From the NCBI RefSeq assembly GCF_000332975.1, contig NZ_BANR01000016.1:1-64000 (forward strand): DNA of 64,000 bases, in the 5' to 3' direction. The notes beneath the pieces were generated by a model. The model was not told the origin of the DNA, searched no databases, and saw only the letters and a list, made by a program, of their open reading frames with translations. The position numbers and the translations under genes are program-made. The stretch is from Gordonia aichiensis NBRC 108223 (GTDB lineage Bacteria; Actinomycetota; Actinomycetes; Mycobacteriales; Mycobacteriaceae). Within the stretch, counting starts at the first letter, position 1, and the number at the start of each line of letters is the position of its first letter. This document shows positions 49,808 through 58,264 of the stretch, one piece after another.

Positions 49808-50854
49808 ATGACGCATCGATCGCGAGGGGCGTTTGTCGTCGTGATGACAGCGCTGATCGTCGCCCTCGCACAGGTGCTCTCGATGTCGATCGCAGGCCCG
49901 TCGAGTGCCGAGCCGGCACGCACACCGGACCAGCTCCTCACCGAGTACAAGAAGCTGAGCACCGACGCCGAGAAGTCGTCGGAGGCGATGCACAACGCGC
50001 AGATCGAGTACGACAAGCAGCGCGGTATCGTCGCTGCGGCGCGTAAGGACTCCGCTGAGGCCCAGAAGGGGCTCGAGACCTCGCGCAAGACTCTCGGCGC
50101 CTATCAGAAGCGCGTCGACACGATCGTGCGCGCCAGCTACAAGGGCGCTCGGGTCAACCGCCTCTACGCCGTACTCGTCAGCGACTCACCTCAGTCGCTG
50201 CTCGACCAGATGTCTGGTCTCGAGGTGATCTCCCGCCAGGCGTCTGCAGATCTCAAGGGACTCAAGAAAGCTCGCGCTCAGATGGCAGCGGCGAAGGCCA
50301 GGGCCGACCGCACCGCAGCCGAGGCCACGACGGCCGTCTCGGCCGCCGAGCGGGTGCGCGGTGATCTCCAGGCGAAGCAGGCCAATCTGCAACTGCAGGC
50401 AGTGCAGGTGCGCGCCGTGTACGAGTCGATGACCGGTAAGCAGCTCAACGCGCTTCGTGGTCCCAAGTTCGACTTCGATCCCCGTATCGTGCCCAAGGGG
50501 ACCTCAACAGCTCTGGTGGCCGTGCAGGCCGCGCTGACCCGTATCGGAGATCCCTATGTCTGGGGTGCCACCGGGCCGGACTCCTTCGACTGTTCCGGAC
50601 TGATGGTGTGGGCCTACAAGCAGGCGGGCAAGACTCTTCCGCGGTCGAGTGAGGCCCAGATGGGCTCCGGTACCTCGGTGGACCGCGGCGATCTGCAGCC
50701 GGGCGACCTGATCATCTATTACCCGGATGCGCACCACGTCGGAATGTATGTCGGCGATGGGTACGTCATTCACGCGTCGACCTTCGGCGTCCCCGTCAAG
50801 GTGGTGCCGATCGACCAGGCCGGGCCGTACGCGGCCGCGCGTCGATACGCCTGA
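49808..50854 (+). CDS. secreted NlpC/P60 hydrolase with N-terminal coiled coil (RipA/RipC-like)
   Basis: 348 residues from ATG 49808, which gives a clean signal peptide (VVVMTALIVALAQVLSMSIAG, processed near SSAEP); in-frame GTGs at 49766 and 49775 and a TTG at 49757 are alternatives. Residues about 38-200 are a long Ala/Lys/Gln-rich coiled coil, as in proteins autoinhibited until activated by FtsX-like partners. The NlpC/P60 domain has C262 (SFDCSGL), H310 (HHVGMY) and H322 (VIHAST). Homologue of Rv2190c (RipC). Peptidoglycan peptide-bond hydrolysis during division or growth is likely. Confidence 0.92.
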   Translation: MTHRSRGAFVVVMTALIVALAQVLSMSIAGPSSAEPARTPDQLLTEYKKLSTDAEKSSEAMHNAQIEYDKQRGIVAAARKDSAEAQKGLETSRKTLGAYQKRVDTIVRASYKGARVNRLYAVLVSDSPQSLLDQMSGLEVISRQASADLKGLKKARAQMAAAKARADRTAAEATTAVSAAERVRGDLQAKQANLQLQAVQVRAVYESMTGKQLNALRGPKFDFDPRIVPKGTSTALVAVQAALTRIGDPYVWGATGPDSFDCSGLMVWAYKQAGKTLPRSSEAQMGSGTSVDRGDLQPGDLIIYYPDAHHVGMYVGDGYVIHASTFGVPVKVVPIDQAGPYAAARRYA

Positions 50855-50866
50855 TGCGCGGACAGC

Positions 50867-52375
50867 GTGCGCGCTGAGAGCTCGGCTGCGCGCGTCGCGT
50901 GCATGATCCTCGCCGCCGCGATACTCGCAGCGGGTGTGTCGGCCTGTTCGTCCGATGAGCAACCGCAGCAGGGATCGTCGACGTCGGTCACGACAACGAC
51001 CACCAACCCGAACGTCTACCTCCAGCAGCGTTCGCAGGGCGTTGCACGACTCCTCGACAGTCTCACCCGGGCATTGACAGACGAGGGCCCCGGTCGACTC
51101 GATGCGCTTCTCGACGCCGTGGCGACCCGCCCGTTCCGGGATTCGCTGGCGACGGCGGCACGGAATCTCTCCGGTGACAGCGACTCCACGAGCACATCGT
51201 CCTCGCCGTCCGCGGCGGCAGCGAATTCCCCGGCCGCGAACTCCCCGGCCTCGAACTCGAGGGGGCCGGCCTCGACCACACCGACGTCGACGGCGCCGAA
51301 GGCCGGAGCGCGGGGAACCACGCTGAAGTTCAAGGAGTTCGCATATGAGCTCGCCTCGACGCAGGGCGCCGAGATCCAGGTACCCCCGGAGGTGCAGAGC
51401 CGACTTCAGGCGCAGGGCAGCACCGACTCCTGGGTCGCGCCGGTACGACTCCGTTATGCACTCGGCGGAGCCGCTGCGCCCGGCGTCGACGAGCCTACCG
51501 TCGCGATCGATCAGGAATTGGTGGTCGCCCGGTACGGAGACGACTGGAAGCTCGTCGGCGACGCAACGCTTCTCGGCGACGACGCACCAGCGGAGCAGCT
51601 CTGGGATCTGCCGGGGCTCGAGGCCACCGATGTGCTCACCGGCGGCGGGCCGTCGACGATCGTGTCGTATCCGGGAACCGATGCGACCGTCGACCGGACG
51701 CGTGGCTCGCTGCGCGAGGCGGTCTCGGCGGTCACCGCCTTCTGGGGTTCGGAGTGGCCGCGGCGAGCTGTCGTCGTGGCGACGGCGACGCCGGAACAAT
51801 TCACTGCGATCGCACACAGTTCGGCAACCGACACGTCCGCGGCGGCTGCGGCCACCGTGTTCGACCGTGTCGATGGCAAGAGCGTGATCGGTCAGCGCGT
51901 CGTTCTCGCCCCGTCGGCCGCAGGTCTGCCCACGCCGGCACTCGATGTGGTGCTGCGGCACGAACTAACCCATGCGGCCGCGAGAGCCGTGACAGCGAAG
52001 GACGCCCCGCTGTGGATCACCGAGGGCGTCGCGGAGTACGTCGGGCGCAAGGGGACGTATGTGCGTCTCGACGATGCCGCACCCGACCTCGCCGCGCAGG
52101 TGCGGGCAGGCCGCAGCCCGAGCGCGCTCCCGACGGATCAGGATTTCGCCGTGGCGTCCGAGGAGTCGACCCTCGCATACCAGAGTGCGTGGGCGCTCGC
52201 GGCCTACGTCGCCGACCGCTACGGTGAGGTACGTCTGAAGGCCCTCTATCGCGGCGTCGCGGCGTCGGGGGACGTGGCCAGGCAAGACAGCGCGATCGTG
52301 ACCGCGCTCGGTGTCGATCGCAACCGTCTGATCGCCGACTGGCGCCGATGGCTTGCAGAACAGGTTCCGGGATAA
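50867..52375 (+). CDS. exported lipoprotein with HExxH metallopeptidase motif (peptidase MA-like)
   Basis: 502 residues from GTG 50867, 12 nt after the previous stop. Signal with lipobox VSAC (C27). A Ser/Thr/Pro/Ala-rich low-complexity stretch covers about 110-150. The C-terminal part has RHELTHAAAR (HExxH at 365-369) and PLWITEGVAEYVGR (third ligand E386 or E390), the gluzincin layout of MA-clan peptidases. The preceding region DVLTGGGPSTIVSYPGTDAT resembles the usual fold entry. Substrate unknown; surface location beside two peptidoglycan hydrolases and pimB suggests an envelope role. Corresponds in position to Rv2189c. Confidence 0.8.
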   Translation: MRAESSAARVACMILAAAILAAGVSACSSDEQPQQGSSTSVTTTTTNPNVYLQQRSQGVARLLDSLTRALTDEGPGRLDALLDAVATRPFRDSLATAARNLSGDSDSTSTSSSPSAAAANSPAANSPASNSRGPASTTPTSTAPKAGARGTTLKFKEFAYELASTQGAEIQVPPEVQSRLQAQGSTDSWVAPVRLRYALGGAAAPGVDEPTVAIDQELVVARYGDDWKLVGDATLLGDDAPAEQLWDLPGLEATDVLTGGGPSTIVSYPGTDATVDRTRGSLREAVSAVTAFWGSEWPRRAVVVATATPEQFTAIAHSSATDTSAAAAATVFDRVDGKSVIGQRVVLAPSAAGLPTPALDVVLRHELTHAAARAVTAKDAPLWITEGVAEYVGRKGTYVRLDDAAPDLAAQVRAGRSPSALPTDQDFAVASEESTLAYQSAWALAAYVADRYGEVRLKALYRGVAASGDVARQDSAIVTALGVDRNRLIADWRRWLAEQVPG

Positions 52376-52383
52376 GGAGTGCG

Positions 52384-53502
52384 GTGCGTCGAACTCTGTT
52401 GGTGACCAACGACTTTCCGCCGCGAGCCGGCGGAATCCAATCGTATCTGCAGAATCTCGTCGACAGGTTGCCGCCGGAGGACGTCGTCGTCTACGCGCCT
52501 CGGTGGAAGGGGTACGCCGACTTCGATGCGCGACAACCGTATCGCGTCTATCGACACCGGACGACACTCATGCTGCCGACGCCGTTGGTCGCGCGTCGCG
52601 CCGCCGACATCATCCGTCGTGAGGGTATCGACACCGTGTGGTTCGGAGCTGCGGCGCCTCTGGCGGTGATGGCACCGGCGATGCGCAGAGCAGGTGCGCA
52701 GCGGGTGATCGCCAGCACGCACGGGCACGAGGTGGGGTGGTCGATGCTGCCAGTTGCCCGACAAGTGTTGCGTCACATCGGAAACCACACAGACGCCATC
52801 ACCTACGTCAGCAAGTACACGCGGAGTCGATTCGCCTCGGCATTCGGTCGCGGCGCATCCTTGGAGTACCTGCCGCCCGGGGTCGACACGGAGCGATTCG
52901 CACCTGATCCCGTTGCCCGTCAGCGGTTACGTGTGCGGCTCGGCCTCGGTGACGCGCCGACGATCCTGTGCCTGTCGAGGTTGGTTCCGCGCAAGGGGCA
53001 GGACATGCTCATCCGGGCGCTGCCGCTGATCCGCAGGGAGATACCCGACGTCGTACTGGTCGTCGTCGGCGGTGGGCCCTACGCGGACACGCTGCATCGC
53101 CTTGCCCGGGATGAGGGTGTGGACGACAAGGTGTTCTTCACCGGTTCTGTTCCCGCAGAAGAGCTTCCGGCCTACCACAACGTCGCCGACGTCTTCGCCA
53201 TGCCTGCCCGCACCCGTGGCGGCGGACTCGACGTGGAAGGATTCGGAATCGTCTACCTCGAGGCCTCGGCGACAGGTGTACCCGTCATCGCAGGACGCTC
53301 CGGCGGCGCTCCCGAGACCGTGATCGAGGGCGAGACCGGCACCGTGGTCGACGGCCGCGACGTCCCGGCGATCGCATTGGCGGCGTTGGCGATGCTGACG
53401 GACCGGTCGGCCGCTGCCGCGATGGGCGCGACCGGACGCGTTGTCGCCGAGGAGAGGTGGCAGTGGCGCCACATGGCAGCGCGCCTGCAGCAACTGCTGT
53501 AG
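52384..53502 (+). CDS. pimB: GDP-mannose-dependent mannosyltransferase PimB
   Basis: 372 residues from GTG 52384 with AAGGAG just upstream. GT4, GT-B fold: LLVTNDFPPRAGGIQSYL at the N-terminus, STHGHEVGWS, CLSRLVPRKGQDML, and the donor-binding EGFGIVYLEASATGVPVIAG with the E-x7-E motif. Transfers the second mannose to phosphatidylinositol monomannoside to give PIM2 in the cytosol, feeding LM/LAM. It is called pimB' (Rv2188c) in mycobacteria. Convergent with fadD15. Confidence 0.95.
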   Translation: MRRTLLVTNDFPPRAGGIQSYLQNLVDRLPPEDVVVYAPRWKGYADFDARQPYRVYRHRTTLMLPTPLVARRAADIIRREGIDTVWFGAAAPLAVMAPAMRRAGAQRVIASTHGHEVGWSMLPVARQVLRHIGNHTDAITYVSKYTRSRFASAFGRGASLEYLPPGVDTERFAPDPVARQRLRVRLGLGDAPTILCLSRLVPRKGQDMLIRALPLIRREIPDVVLVVVGGGPYADTLHRLARDEGVDDKVFFTGSVPAEELPAYHNVADVFAMPARTRGGGLDVEGFGIVYLEASATGVPVIAGRSGGAPETVIEGETGTVVDGRDVPAIALAALAMLTDRSAAAAMGATGRVVAEERWQWRHMAARLQQLL

Positions 53503-53519
53503 GCGCGCTGCGAGAGGGG

Positions 53520-55334
53520 CTACTTCTTATACAGTGCGTCGATGTCGTCGGAGAACTTGTCGACCACCACGTTGCGCTTGACCTTCAGGGTCGGGGTCAT
53601 CTCGCCGGTCTCCTCGGAGAAGTCGGACGGAAGGATGCGGAACTTCTTGATCGCCTCGGCGTGAGACACCGTCTTGTTCGCCTCGTCGACGGCCGCCTGG
53701 ACCTCGGCGCGCAGGTCGGGATCGTTGGCGAGTGCGGCGACGTCGGCGTCCGACGGCTTGCCCAGGCGCTCCTTCCAGCCGGGGAACGCCTCGGGGTCGA
53801 TCGTGATGAGTGCCGAGATGAACGGCTTCTGATCGCCGACGACGACGGCCTGTGAGACCAACGCAGCCGAGCGCAGAACATCCTCCAGGCCCGACGGCGA
53901 GACGTTTTTGCCGCCCGCGGTCACGATGAGTTCCTTCTTGCGGCCGGTGATCGAGATGAAGCCGTCGGAATCGATGTTGCCGAGGTCGCCGGTGTGGAAC
54001 CAGCCGTCTTCCAGCGCCTGCTGTGTGGCATCGGGATTATTCCAGTAGCCGTGGAACACCACGCCGCCGGTGACCATCACCTCGCCGTCCTCTGCGATGC
54101 GAACGGTGTTGCCCGCCACTGGCTTTCCGACAGTACCGATCTTGGATTCGCCAGGCGTGTTGACACTGAATGCCGCAGTTGTCTCCGTCAGGCCGTAACC
54201 CTCGTAGACCGGGATTCCGATGCCGTTGAAGAAGTGACCGAGCATCGCCCCGAGTGGCGCGCCGCCGGAGATCGCCAGCTCGCACCGCCCGCCGAGTGCA
54301 GCGCGCAACTTGCTGTAGACGAGGCGGTCGAACACGGCGTGCTTGACCTTGAGGAGCAGTGGCACGCTGCCTTCCTCGGACTTCTTCGAGTACTCGATGG
54401 CGGTGGCGCTCGCGGCGTCGAAGATCTTGCCCTTGCCGCCGTCGGCGGCCGACTGTCGAGCGGAGTTGAACACCTTCTCGAAGACACGCGGAACCGAGAG
54501 GATCAGCGACGGTTTGAACTGCCCGAAGGTGGTGACGATGTTCTTGGTGTCTCCGGTGAACCCCACCTCGACACCCGCCTCGATCGCCACCAGGGTGATC
54601 GCGTGTGCGAGCACGTGCGCCAGCGGTAGGAACATGAGCAGTCGCTTGCCGGGGCCGAGCAGGGTGCTCAGGTTGCCCTGCAGCACACCGCGTACCTCGG
54701 AGAGCATATTGGCGTGCGTCAGTTCGCATCCCTTGGGACGACCGGTGGTGCCCGAGGTGTAGATCAGGGTCGACGGGTCGTTCGACGTGAGTGCCGCGCG
54801 CCGCTTGGCGACCTCCTCGTCGGAGACGTCGCGGCCGGCTTCGGTGAGCCGTTCCACTGCACCGGGACCTTTGTCCGTGTCGATCTGGAACAGCGTCACC
54901 GGGGTGGGTAGATCGCCGACGGCCTCGAACTCGCCGCGATGTCCGTCGTCCTCGACGATGATCACGGTTGCCCCGGAATCGCGCATGATCCAGTCGATCT
55001 GGCCCGACGACGACGAGTCGTAGATCGGAACGGTGGTCGCTCCGGCACACCAGATGGCGAAGTCGAACAGAATCCACTCGAGGCGGGTGCGGGACAGCAG
55101 TGCGACACGGTCACCGGGCGCCACCCCGGAGGCGATCAGGCCCTTGGCGATGGCGGTGATCTGCGCGACGGCGTCGTCGGCTCGTACGGGCACCCACTCA
55201 CCGCGCACCTCGCGGCGGAAGGTCGTCACCGCAGGAGTGCGCTCGGCGAGGTCGAAGAGGATGTCAGTACAGTTCTCGTTCTCCTTGATCGTGAAATCGG
55301 CGGGGACGCTGTACTCGTTCAGGACGGCACTCAT
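53520..55334 (-). CDS. fadD15: long-chain fatty acid-CoA ligase FadD15
   Basis: 604 residues. ANL-superfamily acyl-CoA synthetase: the phosphate-binding loop TLIYTSGTTGRPKGCELTH, acyl-site region VYEGYGLTETTAAFSVN, hinge and A5-A8 motifs GWFHTGDLGNIDSDGFISITGRKKE, and C-terminal TAGGKNVSPSGLED with a late catalytic lysine in LPSDFSEETGEMTPTLKVKR. Activates long-chain fatty acids with ATP and CoA. Rv2187 position; in this neighbourhood it may supply acyl-CoA for PIM acylation, which is inference. Confidence 0.95.
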   Translation of the reverse strand: MSAVLNEYSVPADFTIKENENCTDILFDLAERTPAVTTFRREVRGEWVPVRADDAVAQITAIAKGLIASGVAPGDRVALLSRTRLEWILFDFAIWCAGATTVPIYDSSSSGQIDWIMRDSGATVIIVEDDGHRGEFEAVGDLPTPVTLFQIDTDKGPGAVERLTEAGRDVSDEEVAKRRAALTSNDPSTLIYTSGTTGRPKGCELTHANMLSEVRGVLQGNLSTLLGPGKRLLMFLPLAHVLAHAITLVAIEAGVEVGFTGDTKNIVTTFGQFKPSLILSVPRVFEKVFNSARQSAADGGKGKIFDAASATAIEYSKKSEEGSVPLLLKVKHAVFDRLVYSKLRAALGGRCELAISGGAPLGAMLGHFFNGIGIPVYEGYGLTETTAAFSVNTPGESKIGTVGKPVAGNTVRIAEDGEVMVTGGVVFHGYWNNPDATQQALEDGWFHTGDLGNIDSDGFISITGRKKELIVTAGGKNVSPSGLEDVLRSAALVSQAVVVGDQKPFISALITIDPEAFPGWKERLGKPSDADVAALANDPDLRAEVQAAVDEANKTVSHAEAIKKFRILPSDFSEETGEMTPTLKVKRNVVVDKFSDDIDALYKK

Positions 55335-55484
55335 TCGTTATCGACGACCTTTCGCCATCGTTGGCAACAGACACTCGGTGCCAATCGTATCTCCGGGCCG
55401 CTCACCGCCCGCAACCGCGCCGGAGTTCGACGACGTGTGAGGTCTGGTGTCCCTCCGCATCGGGAGTATGTGAAGCTAAGAGGC

Positions 55485-55877
55485 GTGACGAGCATTCAGG
55501 TGGCGGATGAGACATTCGTCGCTGCGGCGCCCGAGTTGGTGGCTGCCGTGGTGGGTGATCGCGGACGATGGCGATCCTGGTGGCCCGACCTGCGCACCGA
55601 GGTCGTCGAGGACCGTGGTGCCGCGGGCGTGCGCTGGCGTGTCGACGGACCCGTGCGGGGGACGATGGAGTTCTGGTGCGAACCGGTGCTCGACGGATTC
55701 GTACTGCACTACTTCCTGCACGCCGAACCCGCGGGCGAGAGCGCCGATATCGACGCGGTCGCCCTCAACCATCGGTACCGGGTGACCGGCAAGAGAGTGT
55801 CTTTCGAGATCAAGGATTTCCTCGAATCCGGCCGTGCCCCAGGCGATCCCGCGTTCAGTGAAAGTGTGGCGAGCTGA
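55485..55877 (+). CDS. SRPBCC/polyketide-cyclase-like protein (130 aa)
   Basis: 130 residues from GTG 55485; the frame is open upstream but homology begins here. The pattern ADETFVAAAPELVAAVVGDRGRWRSWWPDLRTEVVEDRG fits the START-like SRPBCC entry, with GTMEFWCEPVLDGFVLHYFL in the core. This is the Rv2186c-type protein. The fold usually binds lipid or hydrophobic ligands; none is known here. The stop overlaps the next ATG by one base (TGATG). Confidence 0.8.
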   Translation: MTSIQVADETFVAAAPELVAAVVGDRGRWRSWWPDLRTEVVEDRGAAGVRWRVDGPVRGTMEFWCEPVLDGFVLHYFLHAEPAGESADIDAVALNHRYRVTGKRVSFEIKDFLESGRAPGDPAFSESVAS

Positions 55878-56314
55878 TGGCCGACCACACAGAGCGTTCG
55901 ATCGTCATCAACGCAGACGCCGGCGAGGTCATGGCGGTCATCTCCGACTTCGAGCACTACCCGGAGTGGGTCACCGCAGCGCGCGAGGTCGAGGTCACCG
56001 AACGTGACCAGGCAGGCAGGGCGCTGCAGGTGCGGTTCGTCCTCGACGCCGGCGTGCTGCAGGACACCTACGTACTGCGCTATACGTGGGGTGCAGGCGG
56101 CGACGAGGTGTCCTGGGTGCTGGTATCGAGCGACCTGCAGAAGGACCAGCGCGGACGGTACGTGCTCACCCGACAGGTCCCCGGCTCGACCAAGGTGACC
56201 TACGAACTGATGGTCGACCTGCAGGTTCCGATGATCGGTCAGCTCAAACGCCGCGCGGAGAAGGCGATCACCGACGCCGCCCTCAACGATCTCAAGAAGA
56301 GGGTCGAAGGCTGA
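55877..56314 (+). CDS. SRPBCC-family protein (TB16.3-like)
   Basis: 145 residues. SRPBCC/polyketide cyclase fold: ERSIVINADAGEVMAVISDFEHYPEWVTAAREVEV at the start, then VRFVLDAGVLQDTYVLRYTW and a C-terminal helix IGQLKRRAEKAITDAALNDLKKRVEG. Equivalent to Rv2185c (TB16.3), conserved in this PIM/LAM neighbourhood. Likely binds a hydrophobic ligand. Its last bases GGCTGA contain the start of the next gene (CTGA overlap). Confidence 0.9.
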   Translation: MADHTERSIVINADAGEVMAVISDFEHYPEWVTAAREVEVTERDQAGRALQVRFVLDAGVLQDTYVLRYTWGAGGDEVSWVLVSSDLQKDQRGRYVLTRQVPGSTKVTYELMVDLQVPMIGQLKRRAEKAITDAALNDLKKRVEG

Positions 56315-57516
56315 TCGACCTGACGCCCATCCACATCGTCTTCGGTCCCGGAGGATCGGGGGTGACCGCGGTCGCTGCCGCGGGCGCGGTGAGCCGCCCC
56401 CGCTCGCGCAGACCCGAGGTGCCCTCGCCGCTGACGGCTGATCGGCACACCCTGCTGGTCACGATCGACCGGCTCTCGCCGGTTCCCGACATCCTCGGAG
56501 TATTCCGATCGCCCAACGAAGTCGTCGCGGTCTCTGCGCACCTCCATCTCCTCTGTCTCGAGCGACTGACGTCGGCGACGACGTCCTGGGCGTTGTTCGC
56601 CGAACTGCTCGCCGACACAGCGCGGCGCTCCAAGATCGCACTGCCCTTCGTCGACACTCTCGCGGGCATCGATCAGGCCGAGGTGACGTCGCTTCCCGGT
56701 ATCGAGGACGCGCTGCTACTACGCCGCATCCGCGATGAGGCGGTCAGCGGTCAGTGGCAGCGCATCGTCGTCGACCTTTCCGGGGCCGGTGATCCGTACG
56801 CAATACTCGACGCCCCCTCGATGCTCAGGCACACCCTCGATCGTCTGTGGCCGCGGCATCGCAGGCTCGCCGCCGCCGCCGACCGGCCGGCGGTCGCCCA
56901 ACTGACCACCGCGATCGACGCAATCGATCGCGACTGTGCCGATGTCGCCGACCTGTTGAGCGACGCGTCTATCACGGCTGCACATCTCGTACTCGGGAGC
57001 GGTCATCGCGGGGCGCGCCTGCTTTCCCACCACCTCGCTGCGATCGATTTGCTCGGATTGCCGTTGCGCTCGATCAATCTCGATGACGCCCTTGCCGAAT
57101 CGGGCCGTCGAGAACTGCGGGCCGAGGAGATCGACGTCGCGCCGGGGGTCGACGTCCGTTGCGTCACTGCGCTCGACGTGCCGCTCGACCGGCCTGCGCG
57201 GCTGAGGAAACTGGGGGTGACGCTGCCCGCACCATCGGGCCGCGCACACGGCTCGTCGGCGCTCACCGTGGTCGGAGATGCTGCAGACGGAGTCGAGGCC
57301 ACGTACGAGTTGGCTTGGCCGCAAACACTTCCCGACCCCGAACGGTTCATGCTCGGACGCTCGGGTGATGACCTGCTGGTCACCGTCGAGGGCATGCGTC
57401 ACTGCCTGCCACTGCCGTCGGTGTTGCGTCGGTGCGTCGTCGACGATGCCGATTGGGACGGCGAGCGGGTGCGTATCCGGTTCAGTCCCGACCCGGCGGT
57501 ATGGCCTCGACGGTGA
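56311..57516 (+). CDS. ArsA/anion-transporting ATPase-like protein with degenerate P-loop, apparent CTG start
   Basis: 401 residues if translation starts at CTG 56311, the position where related proteins begin (then IDLTPIHIVFGPGGSG). That CTG overlaps the previous stop as CTGA, and AGAGGG lies about 7 nt upstream; the next canonical start, GTG 56362, would remove the P-loop. The nucleotide loop reads FGPGGSGVTAVAAAGAV, lacking the lysine of GxGGxGKT. An ATPase-like fold is plausible from the context (Rv2184c) and from late motifs (ATYELAWPQTLP, GDDLLVTVEG), but ATP hydrolysis is doubtful. Role unknown. Confidence 0.75.
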   Translation: MIDLTPIHIVFGPGGSGVTAVAAAGAVSRPRSRRPEVPSPLTADRHTLLVTIDRLSPVPDILGVFRSPNEVVAVSAHLHLLCLERLTSATTSWALFAELLADTARRSKIALPFVDTLAGIDQAEVTSLPGIEDALLLRRIRDEAVSGQWQRIVVDLSGAGDPYAILDAPSMLRHTLDRLWPRHRRLAAAADRPAVAQLTTAIDAIDRDCADVADLLSDASITAAHLVLGSGHRGARLLSHHLAAIDLLGLPLRSINLDDALAESGRRELRAEEIDVAPGVDVRCVTALDVPLDRPARLRKLGVTLPAPSGRAHGSSALTVVGDAADGVEATYELAWPQTLPDPERFMLGRSGDDLLVTVEGMRHCLPLPSVLRRCVVDDADWDGERVRIRFSPDPAVWPRR

Positions 57517-57595
57517 TGTTGCGGGTACCGTTTCCGTGCACACGTCCCCGGTCCGGTATCGGGGCTCGCGACAAGCAAAGGACCAGCCGCCCGAG

Positions 57596-58264
57596 ATGAG
57601 CAGCGACGACCGTGGCACTCCGTCGGGGGGACGGGAGGCGCCGGGAGACCGCGACGACGCGTTCACCGGCGACCCCGTTGGTGACCCGATCCGCGAGTTC
57701 GTACTGGGCATCGCCACGCAGATCGACCACCTCGCCGCGATCATCGGCGGTACGGGCCAGTCGTCGGCGTCGACGGGCTCGGGTGCGCGGCACCAGGGCT
57801 TCGGTGACGTCGCGGGCGAGATCAGCTCACTCGTCGCCGAGATCGGCGACCTCATCTCGAGACTGGTCGCCGCGCTCATCGCGGTGCTGGAGGCGGTTGC
57901 GAACGCACTGCGCACCGCCCCTGCGGCGCAGGCCCGCCCGACCGCGCAGTACCAGCCCATCACGGTTCGGATCGGCACGTCGACGCCGCGCGGGGGGTCG
58001 CAGCCCCACACCGGCCAGGCCGCGAGGCGCAGCCGCGCCGAGGGGACCAGCGCAGGCGGGACCGGCGCAGACGAGGCCGGCCCAGACCCGAACAGCCCAG
58101 ACCCGAACAGCCCAGCGCCGAACAGCGCGGACTCCGACGGTGCCGGCCCGCAGACTCCCGCCGGGCCTCAGACTCCCGCCGGGCAGAGTCCCTCGTCGCT
58201 GCCCTACGACCCGGTGCGGGGCGCCGTGCGCCGCGGCCACCTCGAGTCAGAGAACGAGAAGTGA
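57596..58264 (+). CDS. low-complexity hypothetical protein (222 aa)
   Basis: 222 residues from ATG 57596. Acidic N-terminus, a possible amphipathic helical region (about 25-110, IREFVLGIATQIDHLAAIIGG and SSLVAEIGDLISRLVAALIAVLEAVANAL), then a disordered tail of short repeats (PNSPDPNSPAPNS; QTPAGPQTPAGQ) and a charged end GAVRRGHLESENEK. No family recognised. It occupies the Rv2183c position, and the next gene overlaps its stop, so it is probably co-transcribed with the ROK kinase and upstream genes. Confidence 0.7.
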   Translation: MSSDDRGTPSGGREAPGDRDDAFTGDPVGDPIREFVLGIATQIDHLAAIIGGTGQSSASTGSGARHQGFGDVAGEISSLVAEIGDLISRLVAALIAVLEAVANALRTAPAAQARPTAQYQPITVRIGTSTPRGGSQPHTGQAARRSRAEGTSAGGTGADEAGPDPNSPDPNSPAPNSADSDGAGPQTPAGPQTPAGQSPSSLPYDPVRGAVRRGHLESENEK

